Assembly (NCBI RefSeq): GCF_025698545.1
Contig: NC_068577.1
Location: forward strand, 42,735,250 to 42,799,249
Reading direction: 5' to 3'
From: Gossypium raimondii
Taxonomy: Eukaryota > Streptophyta > Magnoliopsida > Malvales > Malvaceae
DNA: 64,000 nucleotides
The notes beneath the pieces were generated by a model. It had not been told where the DNA came from and did not search any database. It saw nothing but the letters and a program-made list of their open reading frames with translations. Position numbers and translations under genes: made by a program. Below, one piece after another: positions 1 through 10,733 of the stretch. Each line of letters begins with the position of its first letter. Position 1 is the first letter of the stretch.

Positions 1-1
1 T

Positions 2-1164
2 AACACCGGGGGAGTCGTCTGATGACTGGGATTTCTTTCTCTCTAGGTTAAGGAGGCATGTGTGTCCCCAACTTGATATCTGTGTTATTTCAGACCAGGG
101 CACCGGTATACTAGCTGCATTTGATCGAGAGGGAAGCCTGTGGCAGCGTACACACCATAGATATTGCCTGAGACACGTTGCTTCGAACTACTACAAGCAA
201 TATCCATCTAAGATCGAACGACGACAAGTGACTAACATGGGTATTTACTATATAACTGTATTATTTCGTTTGTCATTTTGAATTAGTTTTATTGGTAGAA
301 GTGGTATAAAATATTCGCTATGTTCTTATATTGGTTGGGTATGAAATGAATAAAGATCGTTTTCACGAGATGTTGACAATCTTACGATCCCAAAACGGAG
401 AAGGAGCGGACTACCTTTGCAACATACGTTTCGAACAGTGGGCACAAGCATACGACAGAGGCCTACGATATAGCCATATGACGTCGAACCTGGCAGAATG
501 CATAAATTCTGTTCTTAAAGGAACGCGCCATCTACCGATAACAGCGGTTGTGCGAGAGACATATTTTCGTTTGGCGGTGCTATTTCCAAAGCGAGCGTCA
601 ACTTATGCAGGCCAGATGCAGGGTGGGCATGTATGGTGAAGTAAGGTAGTTTAAGAAATTAACAAGGTGAACGCGAGGGCAAACACCATACACGCAGTGT
701 GTCACGATCGAGACAATTTATGGTTTCGCGTGACGGAGTTTGACAGACTGCACCAAGGTGTTGTTGGCAGGCAATATCGTGTACACTTGCGAAACAAGAC
801 TTGTGACTGTGGGAAGTTCGACACACTTCGTTATCCATGCGCTCATGTTATTGCAGCCTGTCAGAAACTCCGTCTGGATCCGCTGAGTTATGTGGACGAA
901 GTGTACAAATTAGAAAACATGTACCACGTATGGAGACACGTTTTCCCACCGGTCCCAGATGAACGTAAGTGGCCGCCCGTATCTCTTGCTCCTTTTAAGC
1001 TGTTACCGGATAGAGAATTGCGTCGCAAGCTGAAGGGTCGACCTTGCTCCACTAGAATACGGAACAATATGGATATCCGAGAAACATCCAGTCAACAGAA
1101 GTTGTGCGGATGGTGTAGGAACCCAGGCCATACAAGTCAATCATGCCCTAATTGCAATAGTTGA
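2..1164 (+). pseudogene. MULE (MuDR/MURA-type) transposase, 3' part, broken
   Basis: The visible part starts inside the DDE domain, with ICVISDQGTG carrying one catalytic Asp, followed by a HRYCLRH stretch typical of MULE transposases. After a probable intron of about 90 bases (near 240-330, no good AG acceptor visible) the reading frame resumes at GYEMNKDRF and runs through MTSNLAECIN. A SWIM zinc finger follows (CDCG, then CAHVIAAC). The C-terminus has a CCHC knuckle (CGWCRNPGH, then C). Two in-frame stops, TGA at 637-639 and TAA at 652-654, separate the DDE part from the SWIM part in the same frame. The enzyme would cut and paste the element in the nucleus; this copy cannot make a full protein. 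The N-terminus is outside the window. Confidence 0.85.
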
Positions 1165-1426
1165 ATGTAATAAGTGATGCAATTACATTTTATTCAATTA
1201 TTAATTAATAATTGTATTAATTGTTAGTTAAATTATCAAATTACTACTATTTCTTAAATGTTAGTACCAGTCAAAACATTTTACGAAACCCAACATTATG
1301 TAAAACTGTGTAAAATTATTATGCCCAAAAACTTTTGTTAATGGTTAGTCAAATTATCAATTTATGTAAAATTATTAAGTCGGAAATAATATGGTACAAA
1401 TTAGTAAGATTATCAAATTAGGTTAG

Positions 1427-1870
1427 GTTTTTAATTAAATTAAATTAGGTTATGGTTAGGGTTAGGGTTTTTAATTAAATTAGGTTAGGGTTAGGGTTTT
1501 TAATTAAATTAGGTTAGGTTAGGGTTTTTAATTAAATTAAATTAGGTTAGGTTTTTAATTAAATTAGGTTAGGTTAGGGTTTTAATTAAATTAGGTTAGG
1601 GTTTTAATTAAATTAGGTTAGGTTAGGGTTTTTAATTAAATTAGGTTAGGATTTTTAATTAAATTAAATTAGGTTAGGTTTTTAATTAAATTAGGTTAAG
1701 GTTAGGGTTTTTAATTAAATTAGGTTAGGGTTAGGTTTTTAATTAAATTAGGTTAGGGTTAGGGTTTTTAATTAAATTAAATTAGGTTAGGGTTTTTAAT
1801 TAAATTAAATTAGGTTAGGGTTTAGGGTTTTTAATTAAATTAGGTTAGGGTTTAGGGTTTTTAATTAAAT
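1427..1870. repeat. Telomere-like AT-rich minisatellite inside the MULE
   Basis: Imperfect tandem units of about 20-35 bases alternate TTAATTAAATTA with GGTTAGGG or GGTTAGGGTT. Some units contain the exact plant telomere heptamer TTTAGGG (about 1826 and 1856), most only GTTAGGG. The array lies between the 3' ends of the two convergent genes of the element. The sequence continues well past it on both sides, so this is not a chromosome end. Confidence 0.85.
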
Positions 1871-1966
1871 CAAATAATATCAAAATAACTTGGAAAATTT
1901 CTATGTGTATTACATCGTCATAAACTTCTATTTCATTACATCAAATGATAAATTTTAATACGGTAA

Positions 1967-4130
1967 TCAATGTCTATGACCGGGGGATTCGGTTCCACAT
2001 GGCGGCCGTCGACGGTTACGCGCTGGATTCCTCATTCCTCTAGCTTCCGGCGACAGTTGTTCTTTCTCCGGTGGTGATTGTTGTTCTTCCGGTTCGGCAT
2101 CTGGTTGTCGGACTTGGGACGATGATCCACCTTCAAAGAATAGTGTATATGGAGGTGTTTGCATCATGAACGGCGACGGAGTTTGAAAGCCATGCATTGC
2201 TGGAGATTGGTAAAAATGAGAGCTCCCCGACGGCCCCCCTTGCGACCCCTTCTACACCGCTGGCCTAGTTATCGGTGGTCCGCTCGGCATTACAGGAAAT
2301 GGAGCTGAACCGGGCATTTGGCTCCAACCTGCCATAGGATTCGGAAAAGGATACATGTACGGGTTAGGGTACATATAAGGGCTAGGAAACATACCTGGCA
2401 TTATAGGGAAAGGCGAATGCGTGGGTATCATCTGTTGAATTGCTGCGTCAGGTGACTGCGTCGGTGCTCTCGTTAGGGACGGTGATTGCATGGCCGCTGA
2501 TGATGAACCGGGTGAATGTCTGGGCCTCGTTGAGGGGGCTGCCCTCGTAGTCTTGTCCCCTTGGATTTAGAGGCCCGCGCCTTTCCCTTCTGACACGTAT
2601 TTGCCGCTGCCTCTCCTCCAGCGTAAGTAAATACGGCTTCCCATGGATCCTAAAACATGACATGTATTTTGGAACGCACGCTAACTCGGGAACGATGATT
2701 TGTTCCCGAGTAGGTAGATACTTATGCCGATTTTTCCACATTTCTATGTACTCTGACCAGTATCTAGTCCAATCCGTACCTAATAGCTGAAGATCGATTT
2801 TGTGGTGCTCGTCAAACACCTCAGGGTCCGCAGGGATCGGTTGTCTACATCCAAGCTGTCGTAGGACTTTGTCTGTCTGGTGGGGCTCCACGGTTACATA
2901 GTTGATCAACACCACTTTCACGTGCCAAGCGTTCGGATTTTGTAAAAACTCTTCCGGGATTACTGCCCGGACTGCCGGATCCTCGTATGGTGTCCATTGA
3001 AACTACATGAACATGATAGAAATATTACATATATACATAATACTAAATACTAAATATCAATCCACTAGCGAATGTATGGAAATATCAATTTGCAATAATA
3101 CTTACTTCTGCTTCCGACCGTTGCTCCAATAGAAGTCGTATATCTTCAAGTTCAGACGGTAATCCACGATAACTTGCCGGATGGTTTCACCTAATTAAAT
3201 AAATTTTAGCATACTTGTATTCTTACAAAATCTACATAACAATTTCAAAATGTAATATAAAATTTACCTCGTTACGAGTGGAAATGTATATGGTTGGTTC
3301 ACTCGAGGACGTAGAAATGGAAAGCGAAACCGTGCCCATGATTGCAGTAGTGACAGGCAACCTCCGATTTTTGCTCTCCTCGGTTTGGTCGCCCCGCACA
3401 TCTCCCGATATAATGTTGCCAAGACGGCAGACCCCCAACTAAATTCACTGGCTGCTCTAAAATCAACGAGTTTTAGCAGCCACCTTAGATGTACACGGCT
3501 CCGTGACGTGTCGGCCATCAGATAGCCTCCAATTATTTGAAGAATGTATGATCGGGCATATCGAATTCTTTCAATTTCGGTTGAATTTGCATTCAGATTG
3601 GGGAATGTGGCACGTAACCAGCCCATCTCCACCTTACCTCCATCCATTTTATCCGGAACAGCGCCCAAAAGCTCGTAGCACACCGCCTCCCAATTGCTAG
3701 ATTGGGCAGACTCGGTGACAGGGTGCCCGTCCACCGGCAATCCCAAATGCAGATGGACATCTTCTAGAGTGATAGTGCACTCTCCATATGGAAGATGAAA
3801 TGTGTGCGTCTCGGGTCTCCACCTCTCGATGAGCGCACTGATCAGTTTCGGCTCCAACTTGCATCCCCGGCCTACCGTCGCCACGTGCCAAAATCCCGCT
3901 TCCCGCAGGTAGTTCTCTACTAACGGTGATAGAGGACCATGCATATTCCGAATATTGCATTCCAATACCCGATCTTCAGACTTTTATAACAAAAAATAAA
4001 TTAATATTTATCTAAAAATACATAAATAAAAATATCTTAAATAAAATTTAAAATTTAAATTTAATACTTACCATTTTCATTTGCTCCACCGATATGTGAT
4101 TCCTATCAAGACGAATCAATGATTCGCCAT
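1967..4130 (-). pseudogene. Plant mobile domain (PMD, MAIN-like / aminotransferase-like) protein, broken
   Basis: Exons can be placed at 4072-4130, 3268-3980, 3106-3190 and 1967-3002, all with GT-AG borders. The second exon encodes the PMD core: LREAGFWHVA, LISALIERWRPET, then TITLEDVHLHLGLPVDG and WGSAVLATLYREMC. The C-terminal tail is rich in Pro, Met, Tyr and Gln and ends in a basic NPARNRRRPP stretch. Breaks seen: a one-base frameshift just after the first ATG (about 4124), TGA in place of the expected Trp at the start of exon 3, a frameshift near 2545, and an in-frame TAG near 2252. PMD proteins occur as host genes (MAIN and MAIL1, silencing and genome stability) and inside transposons. 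This copy belongs to the MULE and lies convergent to its transposase. Confidence 0.85.
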
Positions 4131-4217
4131 TGTTGAAAATATTAAAATTTTAATTATTTTAAAAAATAAAATATTTAAAATTTTCTTTAAAAATGAAATT
4201 GAATGGAAAAGAAATTT

Positions 4218-4352
4218 AATATGGAGTTGAGAGATTTTTGAAGGAAATTGAGAGGATTTTGGAAGGAATTTGAGAGTTTAAGAGAATTTTGGAAGGAAAT
4301 TGAGAGAATTTTTTAAGGAATTTGAGAGAATCTTTGAATGAAATTGAGATAG
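4218..4352. repeat. Short GA-rich tandem repeat upstream of the PMD pseudogene
   Basis: Imperfect units of about 28-32 bases of the form TTGAGAGAATTTTGGAAGGAA, repeated roughly four to five times. The block sits in the likely 5' leader of the PMD pseudogene (minus strand), between its TATA-like site and first exon. Confidence 0.6.
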
Positions 4353-4383
4353 GATTTGTTTGTGAAAAAATAAGGGGTAGGGG

Positions 4384-4393
4384 GTTTTATAGT
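4384..4393 (-). promoter_or_regulatory. TATA-like element of the PMD pseudogene
   Basis: Read on the minus strand the site is ACTATAAAACCCC. It lies about 255 bases upstream of the first PMD ATG at 4130, a plausible distance when a leader is included. No promoter activity can be shown from sequence alone. Confidence 0.4.
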
Positions 4394-4639
4394 AAAAAAA
4401 ATTGTGACCGTTGGGGGGGCAACGGTCAAATTTTTGACCGTTGGGGAATTGTTCACGCTGCAGCGTGTCAGTAGCATCCACGTCGGCGCGACCACCGACG
4501 TGGACGTCTTGATCTCATCACGCACTCTCGACATCGCTTAGTGGCAAGTGATTTTTGAACGGCCCATTACGGTAAATAATTAAAAAACCGGCCCATTTCA
4601 GTAAATTTAAAAAAAAAGGGCTTTTTTTAGTGTTTTGCC

Positions 4640-6396
4640 CGTAATTTTTAATAACTTCCTATTTTTTATATTTGTTTTATAATTTCAAATTTTAAAAATA
4701 TTTTTAATAAAAAATCACTATTCATTTTTGTTTTCCTTTTTATGTTGTCCGAGATCATAGATCAATATATCATTATCAACTTTCCTGATATCACATCTCA
4801 TTAGCCAAATTTATTATTCATCATTCACATTAAGACACTAAACTCATTATCTCTCAGGCCTCTTACTTCACACTCTATACAAGTCAGATCATCATCACAC
4901 TTCAAGCTTCCCATTAAAATCAATTTCAAACCTTCAAAAAAAAAAAGATATCTATAATTTTCTTAAATATTTATAATTTTATAAATTTTATAACTTCTAA
5001 AATATATTTTAATTTTTCCATTTTAACTTTTATATAATTTTCTATAACTTATTCATTATTTTTATATTTAAAAATCTATAATCTCTAATATTTTATAACT
5101 TTTTCATATTTTTCATAACATAATAATATTTTATAATTTTTAATATTTTATAATTTTATAGTTTTCTATAATTTTATAATATTTTAATAATTTTAAGCTA
5201 AAATAATTAAAACCAATTAAACCCGTTTAAAATAATTAAAAACAATTAATTCCTCATGTCAACATTCTTCCACATTTAATGACACGTCAACCGCCACATC
5301 ATTATTTTTCATTATTAGTCACTACATCAGCACTTAATGGTCTATCAAGGGTTTTGATGGAAATCTATATTGTAGGGACACAATTGATTGTTAACTTTCG
5401 ATTAAGAACTCAATTAATTGCACTTTTTAATCATGGGCATAATTGTTTTTTTAATTATTTTACAAGAACTTTTTTAGTCCTTAAACTCTCTTGCCAAAGT
5501 GCGATGCGTCGTCATACTATTAGCCAACATGACACATCATCAAAAAATTAACGCAGTTAAAGTTAGATACCATATTGAAAAACAAAAATAAATCTTAGGT
5601 ACTAAATAGGGTAACCCATGAAAACAGTTACCCTATACAATTAGCACAGTTCTATTTTAGTCGTTTAAAATTTTTTATTTGTCATTAATATTATCGAATT
5701 TTAATATATTAGTCACTTAAATCACTAGTGTAGCCTTTTTATTGTTATAATAACAAAATTATCTCTCTAATATCTTTACAAATTATGTCAATTTAATCAT
5801 AATTCTAAGAAAATTCACAAATTTAACCCCAACTTTACACATTCAATCAATTTAATTTTATTTCTTAAAATTTCAAAAAACTTTAAAATAAAAATTACTT
5901 AAAATTTTATTTTTCAATTTAAAATTGCAAACCATAACCTTATTAATAAATTTATTTACAATTTTATTATATATTATTAATAATTATTATTTTATAAAAT
6001 AAATACTTGAATAAATTTTAATATCATTTTTATTTCGGAGTGCATCATCTAATAATACATAAAATTAAAAGAAAAACAAATATTAATGGGTAAAACAATA
6101 ATTTTTTTAATAAAGGAAGAAAATAAGCACTTATCAAAACGCTCCGTTTTACCGTTGGTCTTTACTTTAAAGGAGAAAAAACCTGCATCTCACTGAAAGT
6201 GAATACGATGATGATAAAAAAGACAGTTAAAGAAAAAGCAATAGCTCAACCAAAGTTTCTGTTAAACCATACCAATGAATGCACCCAAGTTTGAGTACAT
6301 TAAATTAAAGCAACAAGAAAATATCACCCCAAATGCCACACCAATGCTTTTGTCAAGTTTATATGTTTATTCATATTTTGCTTGCTCTTTTATTCG
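4640..6396. other. AT-rich intergenic DNA with a dispersed repeat copy
   Basis: No supported gene. About 4780-5480 is a copy of a dispersed AT-rich repeat: it starts near CTCTCAGGCCTCTTACTT, runs through poly(AT) words such as TTATAATTTT, and ends in a block of CACGTCA and CACATCA motifs followed by TTGATTGTTAACTTTCGATTA. A related copy lies inverted at 23740-24270. The last few hundred bases are simple AT-rich sequence leading to the LEC1 3' end. Confidence 0.6.
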
Positions 6397-8536
6397 TCAT
6401 TTGAACTGACCAAATGGATCAAAGTGATTAGCCAAAGAAGCTTGTGACGATGGTCCACCACCACCACCACTCGAACCATCCCTCATGTACCCTCCCATGG
6501 CCGTCGCCCCATCGAAAATCCCCTGCTGATGTCCCACATGGAATCCAGCTCCATAAGGTGCCATCATCATAGACGGTCCATAGTCTATCCCACGCTTCAA
6601 CATCGGTTCGCTGCGCAGCGAAGTCCTTTCGTTCTCATTTTCCCGGTACCGGTTCAAGAATACGGTGAGGGGCTCAACGTAGTCGTCGAAACCCAGCTTT
6701 CCCATGGCCCAAAGCACGTCCTCCGCAGTGATGGTCTTGCGTTGCTCGCGTTGGCACCGTTCGTTGGCTTCCCCAGTGATGAAGCTTATGTACTCCGAGA
6801 CGCATTCCTGGATGGTTTCCTTTGCGTCGTCGGAGATTTTGGCATGCGTCGGAAGGATGCGACGCATGATGCGGATCACGTTGGCTATCGGCATGTATTG
6901 ATCTTGCTCACGTACCATACACGGCGGAGGCATGGTGTTTGAGTTGGCGGCGTTGTTATTGATGATGGTGTTGGTGTTGGAGTTTGAAGAATCGCCATGC
7001 ATGATGCTCAGCCCTGGGTATTAATTAATTAAGAGCACGCAAAACATCAACGACATTAATTTAAAATAGCTCGCAACAAAGATATTAATTCTAATAATAA
7101 TTTGAAAACAACCTCTATCCGTAATATAGATTATAATTAAATCACTTAATTAATCACACACCCGTCTAATTAGTGAAAAAATATTTTTTATTTAAAGTAA
7201 AAATCTATAAAAATATAATTTAAATCCAAAATAACTTAAGAGACATAAATACATCATTTCAACCAAAAATTAATTAAAATTTTACATTAATTATTTATAA
7301 ATATATTTTTACATACATCTTTTACCTCATTAAAATTCCATAAAGTCAAAGCAACAATAAATGACAAATTTAAACAAAAATAAAAATAGAAGCCTGAAGT
7401 TTGGAAAGCGTGAAGCATTGTTCACTAAATAATAATAAATGCAATACTTAATAATAATAATAAATATTTAAAATAATTAGTTTTTATTAATTAGAAAATA
7501 AATTTTAATTTTATAAAAAATATTGGTTAAATGTTAACCAAGGTACAAAGATAATTAAAACAATAGAATCCCAATAATTAGAAGTAAAAGTCTAAAATTG
7601 AATGACGGACTAAAAACTAAAACATATTTAAACCAAAACTATAATCAATCAGGATAGAAGAATCTAATCAAGCTCCAACTTAAAAATTATATCTTCAATT
7701 TTCATTTATGAACGAAAGAAGAAAAACTGCCACCGTAGTGGGGTGTACGTCACACGTGCCAAATCGAAAGTGAGGTAAGTGCCTCATTCCAGGCACGGAC
7801 GATTAATTGGGCCCCACCATTTGGGATGGGCCCAAAATAGTTTCTTAAAATACGGGCCCCACCTATCACTGTTTAGATTCTTTGTTGGGAGTCTCAGCCC
7901 AAAGTCAATGCCTTTTCCCCCTTTCTCCAGATTTTGAGATTTCCTCTTTCCCAATAAATTATTTAAAATTTTTTTAAAAAAAAGAGAGGATATTTTCATA
8001 TTTATTACAATAAATACTGAATAGAATGAAAAATAAAGAGCTTGTCAAGCTTGCAAGAATTAGTATGAATTGAAATGATGTGAAAGAAATTAAAGCAAGA
8101 CGCAAACAAAGGAGTTATTAACCTTTGTTTTATTTATGATAATGGGAATAAATATGTGTTGAGGAGAGCGTTGAAAAGGTTGCATGCAAGCTATTCCTGA
8201 AATTCTAATTAAAATTAAAAATGATTTATTTGGTTATCCCACATTTTATATTTTTAGTTAAAAGGAAAAGTGAGTCGAGATATAGCCAGCGTTACATATC
8301 AAGTCAAAAAGGTGACTAACCTCACAAACAATGGTGGAAATACTATGTTTGCAGCGTTGCATGCAAAGAAATGTACATCATAAATCCAACTATTTTCTTT
8401 ACAGAAACAATATATATTCATGCATGCAGTAGATTATTACTTAATAAAATAAAAGATTTTGAAGGCTTTGGGGTGGTGCACCTGAACTTGATTTTGCATG
8501 CTTGTAAAAACGATTGAACCCATCACCACGTTCCAT
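6397..8536 (-). CDS. LEC1: LEC1-type NF-YB transcription factor (NF-YB9)
   Basis: Histone-fold B subunit of the CCAAT-binding NF-Y complex, of the LEC1 class that directs embryo identity and seed filling. Coding exons are 8482-8536 and 6397-7013, giving 223 residues. Exon 1 encodes [18 protein letters not shown], then CAG/GTGCAC is the donor; the acceptor is TACCCAG/GG and the phase-1 join gives Gly-Leu-Ser-Ile. The MERG start matches my memory of the Arabidopsis LEC1 and L1L N-termini. Exon 2 carries [18 protein letters not shown], then [13 protein letters not shown], whose first Asp (about residue 80) is the residue that separates LEC1-type from other NF-YB proteins. [10 protein letters not shown] follows the fold, and the C-terminus FDPFGQFK matches the LEC1 tail. 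A shorter start at 7002 has a TAA seven codons upstream within the intron. No breaks are seen. Confidence 0.92.
8181..8428. promoter_or_regulatory. LEC1: Cluster of RY palindromes in LEC1 intron 1
   Basis: Three perfect TGCATGCA palindromes lie at 8181-8188, 8358-8365 and 8421-8428, in the exon-proximal end of the single intron. A fourth partial site (TTGCATGC) lies in exon 1 at 8494-8501. RY elements (CATGCA) are bound by B3 factors such as LEC2, FUS3 and ABI3, which act with LEC1 in the same seed network. Function is inferred from motif and place. Confidence 0.5.
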
Positions 8537-8613
8537 GAGTTTGCCTCTATGAAAACAAGAAATGGAGAAGAAGAAAGGGGTAGTGTTGGTGTTCTTTCAA
8601 TGGGGTAGGGGGA

Positions 8614-8621
8614 ATTTATAG
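8614..8621 (-). promoter_or_regulatory. LEC1: TATA box of LEC1
   Basis: On the minus strand the site reads CACTATAAATTCCCC, close to the plant TATA consensus. It lies 78 bases upstream of the exon-1 ATG at 8536, so transcription would start near 8585 and leave a leader of about 50 bases rich in pyrimidines. This placement supports the exon-1 call for the gene. Confidence 0.65.
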
Positions 8622-8701
8622 TGCGAAACAAACACACTCCACATGTCGAACAGGCGTTTCTAACGAGGAACTCAGCATTGCCGGTCACACCACCCTCTCT
8701 C

Positions 8702-8706
8702 ATTGG
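8702..8706 (-). promoter_or_regulatory. LEC1: CCAAT box upstream of LEC1
   Basis: A CCAAT pentamer on the minus strand, about 80 bases upstream of the TATA box, at the usual distance for NF-Y binding. NF-Y is the complex in which LEC1 itself works, so feedback is conceivable, but a single pentamer is weak evidence. Confidence 0.35.
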
Positions 8707-8739
8707 CCCCTGCCCTTCCCCTAACCGGAATTACCAGGT

Positions 8740-10257
8740 GGCCACTCATAAAGAAGAAGTTATTTTTTAATAATATTTATATGATAAATCAAATTTATAC
8801 TCGGTATTTTTATATTATTTTTTTAAAACCGCTTTGCACCCACCTTTATTGATAAATTTAGAATAATTATAGCAAAGAAATAAATTTCTCCATTGAAACA
8901 CCAACTCTCAATTGCCTTTGTGTAATGACTTCTTACCTTGGAAACTGCTTATTTTTGGTATATCAAACTTGTTATATAAGTATTCCTAATCATTATTTTT
9001 AAAATTTTTAATTATTTGTATTTTGTTTGGGTATTTTCTTGTACACTATCATATCAGTCTATGTTAACTGTAAAATTTTAAAATATGCATTACAAAATAT
9101 TTCATGTTTATTTATAAGTTTATTCTACATAAAACCTCATATGACACTATAAAAAATAAAATTGAGCGCATAAAATGATATATTTACAACACATGTATAT
9201 ATCTAAATTTAATATAAATAAATAATGAATTATAATATTTGAAATTGATAATAATAACGCGTACAATATATATGAAATTACAATAAAAATTTTAGTTTAA
9301 ATTACGACATTATTAGTATATACCAACAATGTGGGCGAAACCATTTGTATAATAGCATTGCAATGTATAAAAATATCAAAATAAAACTTTAGTTAAAATG
9401 ATAAATAAAAAATTTATTGGTTTTTTAAAACTAAGAAAAAGACAAAAGTACATTCCTAATATATAATTTATTTGAAACATATAAGATTATTTTAGTAATT
9501 TCTTTAATTGAATTAGTATCGAGTTGACTCATAACATGAACTCATTCAAACATTATAAATTTTTAATATCAATATCATTCTACTATTAAAAAATAAGAAG
9601 ATTAACACGAATTGATTTAACGTCAAACTGTTAATCCCGATTTATAAAATTACAAGTTTAACAATGAAATTGACACACACATAGGTCTTAATTGATAAAA
9701 TTAAAATTAGCGTAATTTATTTCACTTTCCAATTTTATATATAAAAATATTTTAGCCCTCCATTTATTCTTTTACCTTTTTAACTCTTAAACTTGTATTG
9801 TTTGTCAAACCACCCAATGATAGATAGAAAATTTAATATTTTTAACTTTGTTGATATGACATACATATGGATTGCCACGTGGCACATTAACAATTAGTTA
9901 GTTTTTAAAATTAGAATATTAAAATACCTTTTTATAATTTTATACGGTTTAAGTAATTTTATTTTTAAAAAATTAGTTAATTATTGATGTGACAACGGCA
10001 ATTCACGTGTATGCCACGCTAGCAAAAGTTTAAAAATGTTAACTATTACATCTAATTTAGAGTGATTTGACAACTAACGCAAGTTTAAGGAATAAAAGAA
10101 ATGAAAATTTAAATGAAAGGTTAAAATATTTTTTTTTGTAAAGTCAAGGGTCAAATAAGTTACTACACTTTAAAAATTCACCAACATCACAAAATTTGTG
10201 TAAAACTTGGATGAGGTTCTTTTTCTTCTTTACAAGGACAACCCAAAATTTATTTAA
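8740..10257. other. AT-rich intergenic DNA upstream of LEC1
   Basis: No gene is supported. The stretch is AT-rich with short dispersed-repeat words such as CCACGTGGCACATTAAC (about 9875) that recur around other low-copy repeats of the window. It separates the LEC1 promoter from the foldback element. Confidence 0.5.
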
Positions 10258-10733
10258 TAATGAAAAGGGTAATCCACATAAATAGTCACCTGATTATTAG
10301 AAACTTTTTTATTAGGTCACCCAATTTTAAAAAGTTACAAAATGATCACCTGACTTACTATTTTATGTTTTTAAATCCAAAACCGTGAAATACTTAACAG
10401 CTGACATGGCTGTGAAGTTAATGAATTGTTTGTTTTTTTTAAATTTATTTTTAGGGAAAGGTTTGTATGAAACAGAGACGACACATCATCATGTACCTCT
10501 TACCAATTATTTAATGTGACGCCTTTGTTTCATACAAACATTTGTCTAAAAATAAATGTTAAAAAAAACAATTCATTAACTTAACAGCCACATCAGCCAA
10601 CGATTAAGTATTTAACAGTTTTGGACTAAAAATAAAAATAAAAAAATTAGTCAAATGCCTTTTTAAAATCGAATGACATAACAAGAAAGTTTCTAATAAT
10701 CAGTGATCGTTTATGGAATTTACCTAATAAAAA
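10258..10733. mobile_element. 458-bp foldback MITE with 9-bp target duplication
   Basis: The element spans 10267-10724. Its left arm (GGGTAATCCACATAAATAG, then CTGATTATTAGAAAC) pairs with the right arm (GTTTCTAATAATCAG, then TTTATGGAATTTACC), and matching inner blocks (CATTAACTT, TTAACAG, CATACAAAC) show the arms run about 200 bases each. The flanks are TAATGAAAA (10258-10266) and TAATAAAAA (10725-10733), 8 of 9 bases identical. A 9-bp duplication fits the Mutator superfamily. No coding capacity. Confidence 0.75.

Larger units (their letters stand above)
1..4640. mobile_element. Mutator-like element (MULE) with plant mobile domain gene, left end outside window
   Basis: This is the right-hand part of a decayed class II element. 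It holds a MURA-type transposase pseudogene on the plus strand (2-1164), an AT-rich telomere-like minisatellite (1427-1870), and a convergent plant mobile domain pseudogene on the minus strand (1967-4130). A block at about 4550-4640, with GGCCCATT repeated and then a run of A and GGGC, is the likely right terminus. The partner inverted repeat and the target duplication lie outside the window, so the right border is approximate. MULEs that carry a plant mobile domain gene beside the transposase are a known plant arrangement. Both genes have stops, so this copy is not autonomous. Confidence 0.75.

Noticed and set aside
1427..1870. True telomere or chromosome end
   Set aside because: Most units lack the exact TTTAGGG and are mixed with AT words, and coding remnants continue on both sides.
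6529..6942. 137-codon plus-strand frame
   Set aside because: Antisense shadow of LEC1 exon 2, whose minus-strand product is clearly a histone-fold protein.
8437..8703. 88-codon minus-strand frame next to LEC1
   Set aside because: It overlaps the LEC1 TATA box, leader and exon 1 in another frame. The MERG frame has family support and fitting splice sites; this one has none.
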